Part shown: positions 48,054 through 58,837 of the stretch, in pieces
How positions within the stretch are numbered: position 1 is the first letter of the stretch
Layout of the letters: each line of letters opens with the position of its first letter
Assembly (NCBI GenBank): GCA_029532415.1
Contig: JAQOTA010000052.1
Coordinates: 1,984,001 to 2,048,000, forward strand
Reading direction: 5' to 3'
DNA: 64,000 bases
Source of the DNA: Marasmius tenuissimus
Lineage: Eukaryota > Basidiomycota > Agaricomycetes > Agaricales > Marasmiaceae
The notes under the pieces: generated by a model
Told to the model about the DNA's origin: nothing
What the model saw: the letters and a program-made list of their open reading frames with translations, nothing else
The model's database searches: none
Made by a program: the position numbers and the translations under genes

Positions 48054-50378
48054 ATGATTATCTGGACCTACCGGTACCTCAGGCGAAAATTCTCCAAGTC
48101 CAAAGACTCGACGGGGACGGCGGCGGAATCCACCCCTTCATCAAAACCGGAAAAGCCCAAGAGGAAGACCAGTCCTGAAGAATGGAAGTTCCTAGCCAAA
48201 CTGACCCTCTCTCTTGCTGTTCCTATCTTCCTAGAGACTTTGGATTACACGGGTAAGTATTGTCTGTCTTGAAGGACGCGTGTTCTGACTTGTAGAAACA
48301 CCTCAATTAGTTGTTGCAACCGCTCAAACTAACATTGCTGTATGTCTTCCATCGCCAATGAGAAGGGGTCTTGCTCTTAACTTATCGTGACCAGTCCGCG
48401 TTCGACCGACTCGACCTTCAAAGGTGCGAGTAGCCTCAGGTCTCAGTCTTGTTCGTTTGAAGCCAAATCTCAACAGCTACATCGGCACCCTGTACCTTCT
48501 CACCTCGACTGTTTTCCTCCCACTTTTTGCATCAGTGGCCGACATATACGGGCGGCACTTTGCTATGCAGTCGTCCCTCGTGTTCTTTATTTTTGGGAGC
48601 GCGTTGAGCACTGGTGCTAAAAATATGGAGATGATGTTGGCAGGGCGTGCCATTGCAGGGATAGGTGCCGCCGGATTGCTCACAGTAAGTCTCTGTACCC
48701 GAGCCCCACAAAGACAGGGTTGTTGAAACCATACCCAATCAGGTCGTACGAGTAATCTTGTCAGACTCTGGGTCCCTCAGCACCATCAACTGGCAGATAG
48801 CCATACTATTCCTGTTGTATTCTATCGGGTATAGTGTTGGTCCTGTCATCGGTGGGTATCTAGGTCACATCTCATTTCGCTGGATTTTCGCAATCAAGTA
48901 AGCCTCGTACTATCTCTCCTTGTTCGTCTTCATTGACACGAAATCGCGTTAGTCTTCCAGCATGTGTCGTGTCGATGCTACTGCTATTTTTCCTTCTGAG
49001 GAAGCACCTGAAAAAAGGCTTTGTCCTTGAATCAGAGCTTCCCGCCGGACAAGCTCATCCATCGTTCACGACAAAGTTTCTCAAGGTCGACTGGATTGGC
49101 GCATTCTTCTTCATCGCCGGAGCTATTCTCATCCTCCTCGGATTAAACTGGGGCTCAACGGAGAAGTGGAACAGTCCCAAGGTCATCGTATGCTTCGTTA
49201 TAGGTGGGATCCTAATTTTGCCTTGCGCGATATGGGAATACGTCTTGGAGAAGCAAAAGGACAGGGTCACGCCAAGCAGCAAGGCTCGGGCTTCAGTATT
49301 ATCGGCTTACCCCATGATTCCCCTCGAAATCTTCCGGAACTACGACGTTGTGACTGTCCAGGCCGCCTCGTTTGCCGGAGGCATGGTGATGATTGTTATG
49401 TTCTATTTTGTGGCGATATTCATGACGATCGTGAATGGACTGGACCAACGCCAGGCGGGCATACAGCTGATTTACTTTGCGCCCGGCAGCGGCGTGGGGA
49501 CGTTCATAGCCCTGAGGATGACATCCATTCTCAGACAGGTTAGTTTGTTGGAGCCTGGCAGTGGACGCGAATGCTGATTGTTCCATTCTCCTTTCATCCA
49601 GCCCAAATATGCAATCATCATTGGCAGTCTTATCATACCAATATCTCTGGGTCTCATCTCTTTGGGTGTCCAACAAGGCAAACAAGTCTTAGTGAACGTG
49701 TAGGTTGCCCCAATGTGACACTTCCAAGTACGTTGACTCATCGAGAACCTCTTACAGGTTTCTCGCGCTCTCCGGTGTTGGCGTCGGAATGAACATCGGT
49801 ACGCTAAACATCCACGCTCGATTTTCACAGCCCGAAGAACGTGTTGCGATCGTCTCGGCTTTGATGCTATTTGTGAGTAAAATGGTAGCCTTGACCAGCC
49901 ATAAGTTCACTGTCCTCAATGCATTCACTGCCTACAGTTCCGTTCGTTCGGTGGCATGCTTGGCCTCGCGCAGTGCGGTGCCGTTCTAAACACCCGTGCC
50001 AGGTCGTACATTGCGCGTGCCGTTGCTGAGGGCCGCTTCTCTTCCAATATCACTTCTGGTGCCGGACTTCAGTTCACCGGCAGACTGGGTTCTGTGGGGC
50101 AGATAGCAGAACTCCCCGAAGATGTCCAGGTGGTGATCAGAGAGGCATTCAGGGATGGTGTTAGGTGGTGCTTCATTTCGCTGGTGCCTTGGGCTGCGAT
50201 TGCTTTCGTCCTCACGGTATTCCTTTCTGACATTCCCGATGCGGATAAGAGGAAACGACGGGAAGAAGAGTCCGAAAAACCGGCAGAGGCTCGAGACGAG
50301 GTGCAGGAGATTCCCCGCGATTACAAAGAGAATGAGAAGGGGGAAGTTGAGGCCCAGGCTGAGATGCGACTATCGTAG
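48054..50378 (+). CDS. MFS transporter (DHA2-like drug:H+ antiporter type)
   Basis: Plasma-membrane exporter-type protein of the major facilitator superfamily. The start at 48054 gives a 50-residue cytosolic N-terminus rich in Lys, Ser and Pro. Helix 1 (FLAKLTLSLAVPIFLETLDYT) continues through short exons to VVATAQTNIASAFDRLDLQSYIGTLYLLTS. The motif-A-like SVADIYGRHFAMQSS comes next, then MLAGRAIAGIGAAGLL and the motif-C-like helix LLYSIGYSVGPVIGGYLGHISFRWIF. At least six further hydrophobic helices follow, for a 12-14 TM total. The C-terminus is charged (KRKRREEESEKPAEARDEVQ). About nine exons, close to 600 aa. The substrate cannot be read from sequence, and no toxin or secondary-metabolite cluster is adjacent. 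Confidence 0.83.
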
Positions 50379-50593
50379 GATTGGGCTGGGTTCGGAGCGG
50401 TGTTTGATAGGTTTTGTTTCGTGCTGCCTGTTGTACATAATCCAGGTATATGAAAGGTATCCTCTGTAGTGCTCGAGTTACACACACGTATTTAACTTAC
50501 GACTTTGTATATTAATATCATGTTGTCCTGTTTTCTGTGCACTGACTTGGAGGTGGTGAGGGATCGTTCAGCTTCCCGCATAGGCCCAGACTA

Positions 50594-51461
50594 CTAGACC
50601 AGCCAGCCACGACATTCCCCTCGTTTACCATCCTTCAACAGTGTAGGCCATTGTACGATGAATCTGCGCGACATGGTTGAAGTTCAAACGAACCCACTTG
50701 TAGAATTCAGACACCTACCGATCTGCAATATACCGGAGGAGTTTTCCTGAGAGCGATAATCTCTTGACTCTCGCAAATGACTCTATGTAAATAACCTGAG
50801 GCGCCTTGAGACCCAGAATCTACGCAAAAAAAGGTTAGCCTATAGTATATATGATCCAGGACAGAGTATACCTTATTGAGAATGACTGGAAGGCATAATG
50901 TGAAGCATGTTCCTGGACCATTCACGATCAGGACATCCGCAAAAGGGTCGCCGAGGATAGCCAACAGAGTGACATGATAGAGACACGTCAAGAGAGAGCG
51001 AAACGCGGAGAATGGAGTTGTGAGCAATGGTTGATGGACTTTTCTGGCCCGGGGCACTGTTAGAGTGGTGTATTGGTTCTGAGTAGTTGGCAAGTTAGCT
51101 GGCAAGCCTGGATGTGAGCAGAGCAACCTTCTCAAAAGCTTTCCGTGACTCTAAATTGCTCGCTTTCTGAGCACTCAGCGCGTCTCCTTCGCTGATCACG
51201 TAGATCCTTGGAGTGTACCGCTCGAAATCGACTGCGGAGAGCAAGCTCAAAGCTTCGCTTGTATGTCCACCTGAGCATTGATTCAGTCATTGCAATAACA
51301 CTCATCCCTGTTTAAAACTCACCAGAGCCCAGAAAAACTGCCAATTTCACGGTGGAACGAGTCCTTCTCGTCCTGTCATGCTTGTATCCAGACGGCAAAA
51401 TAGCCCACACGCGACCAAGCAATGTTATGAGAATGAGTATAGAGAATATCCAGAGATACAT
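50594..51461 (-). CDS. ALG14: UDP-GlcNAc transferase subunit Alg14
   Basis: ER membrane anchor that recruits Alg13 to add the second GlcNAc to dolichol-PP-GlcNAc in N-glycan assembly. The start at 51461 gives a membrane helix (MYLWIFSILILITLLGRVWAIL). Family blocks follow over five exons: LAVFLGSGGHTSEALSLLSAVDFERYTPRIYVISEGD (Gly-rich GSGGHT loop); VPRARKVHQPLLTTPFSAFRSLLTCL; DVLIVNGPGTCFTLCLPVILNK; ILGLKAPQVIYIESFARVKRLSLSGKLL; and DRFIVQWPTLLKD. All introns are short GT-AG types and restore one frame. About 220 aa, the usual length. The gene is easily missed because no single frame covers more than half of it. Confidence 0.92.
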
Positions 51462-52084
51462 TGAGGTATTCGTCGAGATAGGACGGGTTCGAGATCGCGA
51501 GGAGTCACCAGAAATTGCCGAACATCAGAATTGCAGCTGGTAGTCCACACTCCAGGCAGAGCCGTTGCACGTTGTCAGACTGTCAGTGCCGAAGCGCCCA
51601 TGATGGTTGGTCTCTCACGCACGGACCACCGCTAAGTATGATTCATTGCCGAGCCACTGCAACCTTTGACTTGAACATTCAACATCACAGCAATGCCCTC
51701 CCCTCTCCTTTCCTGCTCAGGCTGGGGTTAACACGCGTACTCAAGCTTTCAAGGCTATAGAAACTCAGCTCTATATCAAACGATCTAGTCGAATTTCTCT
51801 ATGGACTGGTGGACTCTTGCTGACAAGTCCGAAGGTGAAATGAGCGGTATTTGGGCCTGGGACTTCCAAAGCGGGACTTACGGCCTCGAAGGTTCTTCGG
51901 TCTGGGAATCCCAATCAGGATATAGTATTACTCTCTGGCACGTCCCGCAGATGAGATCCTTCTACTCATCACGTTCTCCAGACTTAGACCGTTCCAGAAA
52001 AATTCCGGTATCCCACGCCTCTTTCGTGTCGCGTACGGTCATCGTTGATTTCTTGACCACAAGATGCCAATACCATCGACAGCC
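51462..52084 (+). other. Intergenic between divergent Alg14 and DUF6532-type genes
   Basis: Shared upstream region. A long + frame starts at 51801 but shows no domain before the point where the next gene's second exon begins; its early part looks like chance reading. Confidence 0.45.
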
Positions 52085-53724
52085 ATGGATCCTAAGAAAA
52101 GGCCTCACTCCCGTTCACCTTCACCCGCCGCCAAAAGGGCTACCCCAGCTAATCTCTTGTCTCGAAATCGGGATTCTACGAGTTCATCAGTCTCCTCTTC
52201 TCAAAATCAACGTGGACTCCAGGTTTGTCCCTTTGACTCCGCGTGCACTCTATCCTCTAATTATTCTCAAGGAACCTGGCCGCATGCAGGGGAAACGGTC
52301 GCGAACCAATACATCGTCGTTCAGGGGCGGAAGTTCCAGCAACTCGCGAAGAGTCACCCAATCCGGTTGTGCTAAAGACGTCCGCGATTTGGGAGGCGTC
52401 GACCCGCTGAGGAACGAGCTAACTGTCGTGAAGCGTAGGCTCGAAGAAACGGAAGATGAACTGAACCAACAAAATAAAAATGTGATGATGCTCCTTCGCG
52501 AGAAGGCGGAGGCGGAGAAGCGTCATATAAAAACGGTGGAAGACCTGGAGAGGAGGATTGAGGCTCTCGAATCACAGTGTAAAGGTGACGTTGGAAGAAG
52601 AAGAAGAAGTCATGCCATTTGGTCCCATCTACATCAGCTCAAGCGAGTCGGAAAACGAGGACGCAGACCAAGGAGATCACTCGGATGATTCGGACAGGGA
52701 AGAACCAACGGAGGCACGTAGGCAGCATGAAGATGCGGCTCAGCCGACAGAGGACTCCTCCAAACGAACTGAATACATCGGGAAGCCAAAGGAAGGTTCA
52801 CTTTTCTGAGAATAGGGAACATTGGCTAATGTTTCCACAGAACAACCGCGCATCTACCCCAACGTCCCCAAGCGATGTTATAGAACCGGAGGTTGCGCTG
52901 AAACATGCCCGGGCGGAATTCGATACGATTGTTGTCGGTAGATGTCCATTTTCGATTGCGGAGAAACAACTGGCCGACGTTGCCGCGGAATGCTGGAGAA
53001 AAGCAAGTTCCAGATGCTCACTTAACATCAGGACATCGACAGAAGTGACAATTCAACAGGTAGGACTCAACCTTCTGTAGCCGCGTTTGTGCTGACAGCT
53101 TTCAACGGGACGCCAGATAGTAAGGCGGGGCAACAACATACGAACACGTCTGCTTTCATCCGCCGTCCGACCGTCCGTTCGAAAGACCTATGGCTTTGAT
53201 TCTTGCACAACTACACGACAGGATAACGTTAAGACATACGGGCAACTCGTCAACAATAACAACTTTGCTTACACTGTCAGTTCGTGCCAACTGCTCCCAG
53301 AATATTCAACTCACGGCTAAGCCAGGATCCTGAGCACCTGAGTGGCGCGTTCGAAGTACCGATAATCGAGGATATCCTTCGAGCTATATTCTCAATCTCC
53401 TCGATTAGGCAGAAGATCAAGCAGCCTGATTATCGCGGTGACTTCAATCCAGTTTCTTTGGAGCTGATGGGCTTCATCTTGACTTTGGTGAGTAATATTA
53501 TCCTCCGCCGAATGTATGTGGCCCACTCACGAAGAGTATAGATCAAATTTTGCATCTGTGAATGGGAACGCGGAGTCCATGAACGAGAAGACTTCGTCAT
53601 GAAGAAGCATCTCAAAGATTACAACCATTTCATGACGCTTTTGCGTCGCTGGAATAGCTGCGATTCAGCTCATGCTCTTCGAGTGCGCACTGATCTGTAC
53701 ACCGAGGCTCGGCGTGCTACGTAA
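52085..53724 (+). CDS. Coiled-coil protein with C-terminal DUF6532-like domain
   Basis: Six exons read in one frame: 52085-52222, 52272-52584, 52638-53059, 53099-53227, 53281-53487, 53542-53724. The start MDPKKRPHSRSPSPAAKRATP is basic and disordered, nuclear-signal-like. Exon 2 carries a coiled coil (RNELTVVKRRLEETEDELNQQNKNVMMLLREKAEAEKRH, then LERRIEALESQ). From exon 3 on it resembles DUF6532, a domain found in agaricomycete proteins: helices ALKHARAEFDTIVVG, AAECWRKASSR, FEVPIIEDILRAIFSISSIR and the ending SLELMGFILTLIKFCICEWERGVHEREDF...LYTEARRAT. Function is unknown. The exon 2/3 joint is the least sure: another frame over 52590-52800 is acidic and Ser-rich but does not connect downstream. 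About 463 aa. Confidence 0.62.
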
Positions 53725-54094
53725 CGCCGGACTTCCCACCTCACTCCTCCACACCCGTTGACGTAGCAGAAATTTGTGATCAGTTGAGAGCTTGGACTCT
53801 GAAGGTCCGGCAACCAGCGTGTGGATTGCATGGGACACTGTCAATTTTGGCCAAATAGCTAGTACTATCTGATATATACAACATTGGTGTTATCGATACA
53901 GAAAACTCAGACTCGTTGTGTTCTTTGTGAGGCGGAGGTGGCCCGCTGATAGTCCCAGTCCAAGTTTCGGTTGATGAACACAGCATTTGCCACTGCCATC
54001 AAGTACCTACTGCGCCTCGTCACACGAGCGCGCTTGTACAAATCTCTCCACGCCCCTCTCCACGCTCCCCTTCAGCTCTTCTCCTGCCTTTGTG

Positions 54095-55597
54095 ATGTTC
54101 TGCTCAAAGGCCGTTTTCCGATGCTTCAAGGCACTAGAACGCTTTGGCGATAGAATAACAGGAGCTGCTGGACCTTATTTTGTTGGATTTGCTATCATTC
54201 TTATAAGCACCGGTACAATATGTTTTTGTGAGTATCTTCCTCCTTTTTTCCGAAGAAGATAGCCCTCAACCATCGTCTATCTTCATTCAGTCGACGTCGT
54301 AATGCCGACTCTTTCATACCCTCTCATCAGTGGCCCAATATGCATCCTCATCGCTCTCAACCTATTCATGCACTATTACTATGTCTGCACTATTCCGCCA
54401 GGATTTGTCGACGAACCTCCGCGAGAACCTGGGAACAGTCTGTTATGGTCAAAGCCTCGCACTTTTCAGAACAAGCGGCCGTTGACAGAGGGTGTGAGAT
54501 GGTCGAGCGAGTTGAATGTTACCAAGGCGTCCGTGACGCGCTGTAGGAAATGTGGTCAACTGAAACCAGAGGTGTGCTATTATGAGTCGTTCGACTGCTT
54601 GAAGCCTCAGACTCAAACTTCCCATCTACGGAGAGGACTCACCATTGTAGGATATGCAATAAATGCGTCCTCAAGTATGACCACCATTGTCCAGTACGTA
54701 TATCACCATCAAAGCATAGACGCGATATTTACGCATCTTTCATCAGTGTACGCTTCTCGATCCGGTTTGCTCAACTTTGGAGTCCTCAATGTCGCTCACA
54801 GGGATTAATCAATGCGTCGGAATCCATAACGAAAGGCACTTCGTGATGTTCATGTGCGTTGGGCCGTTCTTTGCGTTGACATCGAGCTGAGCGACCTGTA
54901 GGGGTTACCTTTGTTTAGCGGCATTCTGTTTCTGCGTACTCGGTTACCCGCAATTTTTTGAAGCATTGGGCCTTTTCACGGTGAGGAAGCCTTCATCCGA
55001 CCCCAACAACCGATCACTGAGTCAATATCGTGCAGGATGATTGGCCATACCATGTTCCAGTCTTGGCATATATCCTTCTATTCATCCTTGCAGGAGTGCT
55101 GTTCTTCGCCGTTGGGGCCATGTTCCTGTTTCACCTATACAGTGTCATGAAAGGAGAGACCTCGGTTGAGAGTCAAGACCACGGCGTGTATAGAAAAGTA
55201 GCACTATCCAGGGCGGAGGTTAGTTGAGCTTGTTTTTCATTACCGGCTTACTGTTATTGACTCGGTCCAAAGACTTTCGTCAACTCATATGATCTAGGGT
55301 AGGTATTTGGACGTCCTTGTTCTCCTCGGAGGCTCTAATGAACTCGTCAGACGGTTGAGGAATCTTCAGCTATTTTTTAACGTCGGAGAGAATGGATAGT
55401 ACGTTCGATCAGCCACAACTTTCGCTTGAAAGATCCTGATTCCCCCAACTAGCCCTATATATACTCTATTCTTCCCGTTTCGCATAATGCCTTACACAGA
55501 CGGACGTTCGTGGGCACGGAGACCAGGTTTTGATCGTCACCATGGTGTAAGACAAGGAGAAGAACTAACTGACGAGGAGGAGGAGGAGTGGAACTAG
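54095..55597 (+). CDS. DHHC-type protein S-palmitoyltransferase
   Basis: Membrane enzyme attaching palmitate to cysteines of target proteins via a cysteine autoacyl intermediate. The start at 54095 (MFCSKAVFRCFKALERFGD) leads to TM1 (AAGPYFVGFAIILISTGTICFF) and TM2 (LISGPICILIALNLFMHYYYVC), then TIPPGFVDEPP. The cysteine-rich domain is [44 protein letters not shown], with DHHC intact. TM3 (YLCLAAFCFCVLGYPQFFEAL) and TM4 (LAYILLFILAGVLFFAVGAMFLF) follow, then TFVNSYDLGRLRNLQLFFN (TTxE-like region degenerate) and a C-terminus FRIMPYTDGRSWARRPGF...ELTDEEEEEWN. Joining CP to INQ with the invariant Trp needs a single-base exon at 54747. About nine coding exons. Resembles ZDHHC16-like enzymes, but I cannot assign the subtype. 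Confidence 0.85.
54747..54747 (+). other. Putative one-nucleotide exon (T of the Trp codon after DHHCP)
   Basis: Between CCA (Pro, ends 54693) and GG ATT AAT CAA (from 54802) the family requires TGG. The 108 bp between them read gtacg...catcag, T, gtacg...ctcacag: two standard-looking introns of 53 and 54 nt flanking a single T. One intron over the whole stretch would shift the frame. Confidence 0.7.
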
Positions 55598-56308
55598 GAA
55601 GGGCAAGGAGATCAAGGGAAAACGGCCTGTGAGTGTCTTGTCCCCTTCAGTAGCTCTTGGAGCTCTCTTGCGTGATGATATGCTGCCGGGGCCATATGAC
55701 TCTTCGAAAGAGGCAGCTCTATGAGCCGCTCGCTTTGGGAAGTTGAACGATCAATGTCCGGCGTAACGAAAGTCTCGTAGAAGACCAACCCTGATATATT
55801 TCCTTTACATATCGATTCTTCTGTTCGACGAAGTTCTGAAACACTATTCCTAGAGAACATCAAGGGCCGGCTTACATTACTAACTTTACTCTGTATAATT
55901 TGTTCTCAATCTATGCCGCGCGACCGTCTCCCTGGACATTTATTTCAGCCACGATATGAATTCAGCTCTATCATGCCCGAGCTCATAGCGGATGGCCCTG
56001 GAATGCGAAGATTCAACAAATGGTTCAATTGTTGTACCTATTCGACCTTCACGCTCAGGGTAAACATCGTTCCAACACCAAAGAGCACTCAGCTCTATAT
56101 GGTTGTTGTTTTCGAGAAGGCCTCTCTTCTTGGTATTATCGTCCTTCTGATGACTATTCGCCTGGCAACATCAGATCGAGAACTTGCTGGCCGAAGGCCT
56201 ATTTGATGCGTCATTCGCGGAACGCACTAGCGTAGCTATATAAGCCACGACGGGTTCATAATTGCTTCATCATCTTCAGCTATCATACAAGCACATATCG
56301 TCTTTCAA
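55598..56308 (+). other. Intergenic, no gene seen
   Basis: Spacer between the palmitoyltransferase and the first aldehyde dehydrogenase. The frame at 55913-56206 has no domain. A TATA-like tatataag at 56236-56243 lies about 70 bp before the dehydrogenase ATG; the next gene copy has tataaata at a similar distance (about 62660). Confidence 0.45.
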
Positions 56309-58664
56309 ATGGCATCTAGGCGTTTCGAACTCCCCCTCGACACTCCCGCTTACAAAGGAACAGTGTCGGCGAATACCTCTCTCTTCATTGGCGGGAAGTG
56401 GGTCGAGCCCGCCGAGGGTGGTACCATAGAGTGCGTTCCTCCATCGGCGGTCTTCTACGCTTCCGTGTTCATCTAACATCGAGTCTCTTTCCCAGTATCA
56501 TCAATCCTGGTCTGGTATTCCCCTTTGGTGTTTAGCTGTCGACTGACCGAAGGTATTTCTTCCAGCAACGGGAAAGCCCATCACCACCGTCTCGGTTGGC
56601 ACAGAAAAGGATGTGGACAACGCGGTTGAAGTCGCAAAGAAAACGTACAAGACTTCCTGGGGTCTGAAGGTACCCGGGGTTGAGCGCGGGAAGCTCCTCA
56701 ACAAGTTGGCCGACCTCGTTGAGTCGAACATTGATGAACTCTCCGCGCTTGAGAGTCTCAACGTTGGTGAGTCTCGCCCAATCTTCCCATTGTCATAGTG
56801 TTCCGTGCTGATGTCATGTCAGGCAAACCGTTTGGGGCGTCCAAATATGTGGACATTACAAACTCTATCACGATCTTGAGGTATTTCGCTGGGAACGCAG
56901 ACAAACTTCACGGGGAGACCATCGAGGTGATTGCATCGATTCCTAGGGCTCAAGTTGACGCTAATCTCGCACTTGATAGACATCGGAACAGAAGTTTGCT
57001 TATACTAGACGCGAACCTTACGGCGTTGTTGTACGTTGACCTGACCATCTGTCAGTTAACATACTACTTACCGTTCACCAACCAGGGACTTATCACTCCA
57101 TGGAACTTTCCCCTAGTGAGTACTCGTGGCATCCGGGTTTTTCGTTTCGTGCTAAACCCTTCCCAGGTTATGCTGTGCGCAAAAATGGCGCCCGCTGTCG
57201 CTGCTGGCAATGTTGTCGTATGCAAGGCGAGTACCAAGAGTGACAAGATAGAATGGAGCCTAACACTCTCCGTTCAGCCCTCTGAAATCACGCCTCTTAC
57301 CGCCCTCAGACTTGCCGATTTAGTTAATGAAGCTGGTTTTCCTCCCGGTGTCATCAACATCGTCAATGGCTTAGGTTCATTTCTGGGTTCATATCAAAGC
57401 CGCCATTAACTACGCTGATTCGGTTCTATAGGCACCACTGTTGGAAACGCGCTCGCGCATCATCCACAGATATCGAGGATCTCTTTTACAGGAAGCACCC
57501 TCACCGGTCGAAAGATTCAGGAGGCATCTGCTAAATCAAACCTCAAGGTCGTAACCCTTGAATTAGGTGGCAAGGTATGAGCTTTTTGTCGTCAGATTAC
57601 GGATGCTAAGCATTGCATTCTCTCCACCTACAGTCACCAAGTGTCGTTTTCGATGACTGCGACTTGGAACAGACCATTAAATGGACCGCCAGAGGTATCT
57701 TGTGCGTATTTTTCCACCACTACTCGTCGATGTCCTGTTTGACTGACCCTTCGTCAGCTTCAACATGGGTGAGCAATTGATATTATTCCCGTATGTCGAA
57801 AACGACACGAAACCTTTTTCCCTACGCAGGTGAACTGTGTATTGCCGGTTCCCGGATTTTCGTTCAAGAAGGCATCTACGAGAAGTTCCTCGCAGCATTC
57901 AAGGAAGTCGCCAAAGGATGGAGTGAACATACTGGCGATCCGTTCGAGGAAGGTACTCAGCACGGTCCTCAAATATCACAAGCCCAGTTTGACGTTCGTG
58001 TTCAGCCTCAACCATATGCTTCTTAGCACTCACTTATTGACTAGCGCGTTATGGGATACATCGACTCTGCGAAACAAGATGGTGCGACGATCCTCACAGG
58101 AGGCTCGCGGCACGGGAACGACGGGTATTTCATCGAGCCTACGATTATCACTGACACACGACCCGACATGAAGGTGGTGAGGGAAGAGATTTTCGGGCCC
58201 GTTGCCTCAATAATAAAATTCAAGACTGAAGAAGGTAGTCTACGTTGCCGAATCATTCCCCGCACGCACTGATTGCTTACCTTTCCCGCTTAATAGAGGC
58301 GATTGAGATGGCTAATGACACTTCATACGGCTTGGCTTGTGGTATCTTCACACAAAACAACGCTAGAGCAACCCGCGTTGCACATGCCTTGGAGGCGGGA
58401 ACAGCATGGGTATGTCATTTCGGGAGCCCGAACTCAGCGCGAAAGAAATAATCAACCTTCTTAGGTGAACTGCTACACCTGGTTTGATATGGGTGTTCCG
58501 TTTGGTGGCTACAAACAATCTGGGGTTGGACGCGAGTTCGGAACAGAAGGGATCAATGAGTCCGAACTATTTTTCTCCTTTGCGCCAGTACCATGGGCTG
58601 ACTTATTGTTTGAAGGTATACGCAAATCAAAGCCGTTCATGTCAATATCGGATTGACAATCTGA
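56309..58664 (+). CDS. Aldehyde dehydrogenase (paralogue 1)
   Basis: Cytosolic NAD(P)+-dependent oxidation of aldehydes to acids. Spliced blocks in order: [45 protein letters not shown]-type linker [27 protein letters not shown] (Asn of PWN stabilises the oxyanion); [83 protein letters not shown] (catalytic Glu); [24 protein letters not shown] (catalytic Cys in ELCIAGS); [36 protein letters not shown]; and a C-terminus [13 protein letters not shown]. More than a dozen exons, including a 14-nt one at 56496-56509. About 500 aa, complete. The sequence is close to the gene at 62724, so they are a duplicated pair; PWNFPL here becomes PWNGPV there. Confidence 0.93.
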
Positions 58665-58837
58665 AAGATTGATGATAGCAGGAAGGCACTTTATGGGCTC
58701 TTTCGCCACTGTTGTAGCCCATTCACATTTGTATCATTTACTTGACTTCAACAAATACACTCCACCAGCCATGAGCGATCTAGAATGATTTCACGCTCGC
58801 AAGGTTTTGCTTACAGGGAGGACCTAACGTTTCTTTC

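Noticed and set aside
51801..52271. Long + frame start before exon 2 of the DUF6532-type gene
   Set aside because: Only its 3' part from 52272 is supported; the upstream part crosses the spacer, the true exon 1 (in another frame) and intron 1.
53221..53300. Frame break in the DUF6532-type gene after NNNNFAYT
   Set aside because: A 53-nt intron at 53228-53280 (donor gttaag, acceptor gtcag) removes the break and keeps the frame.
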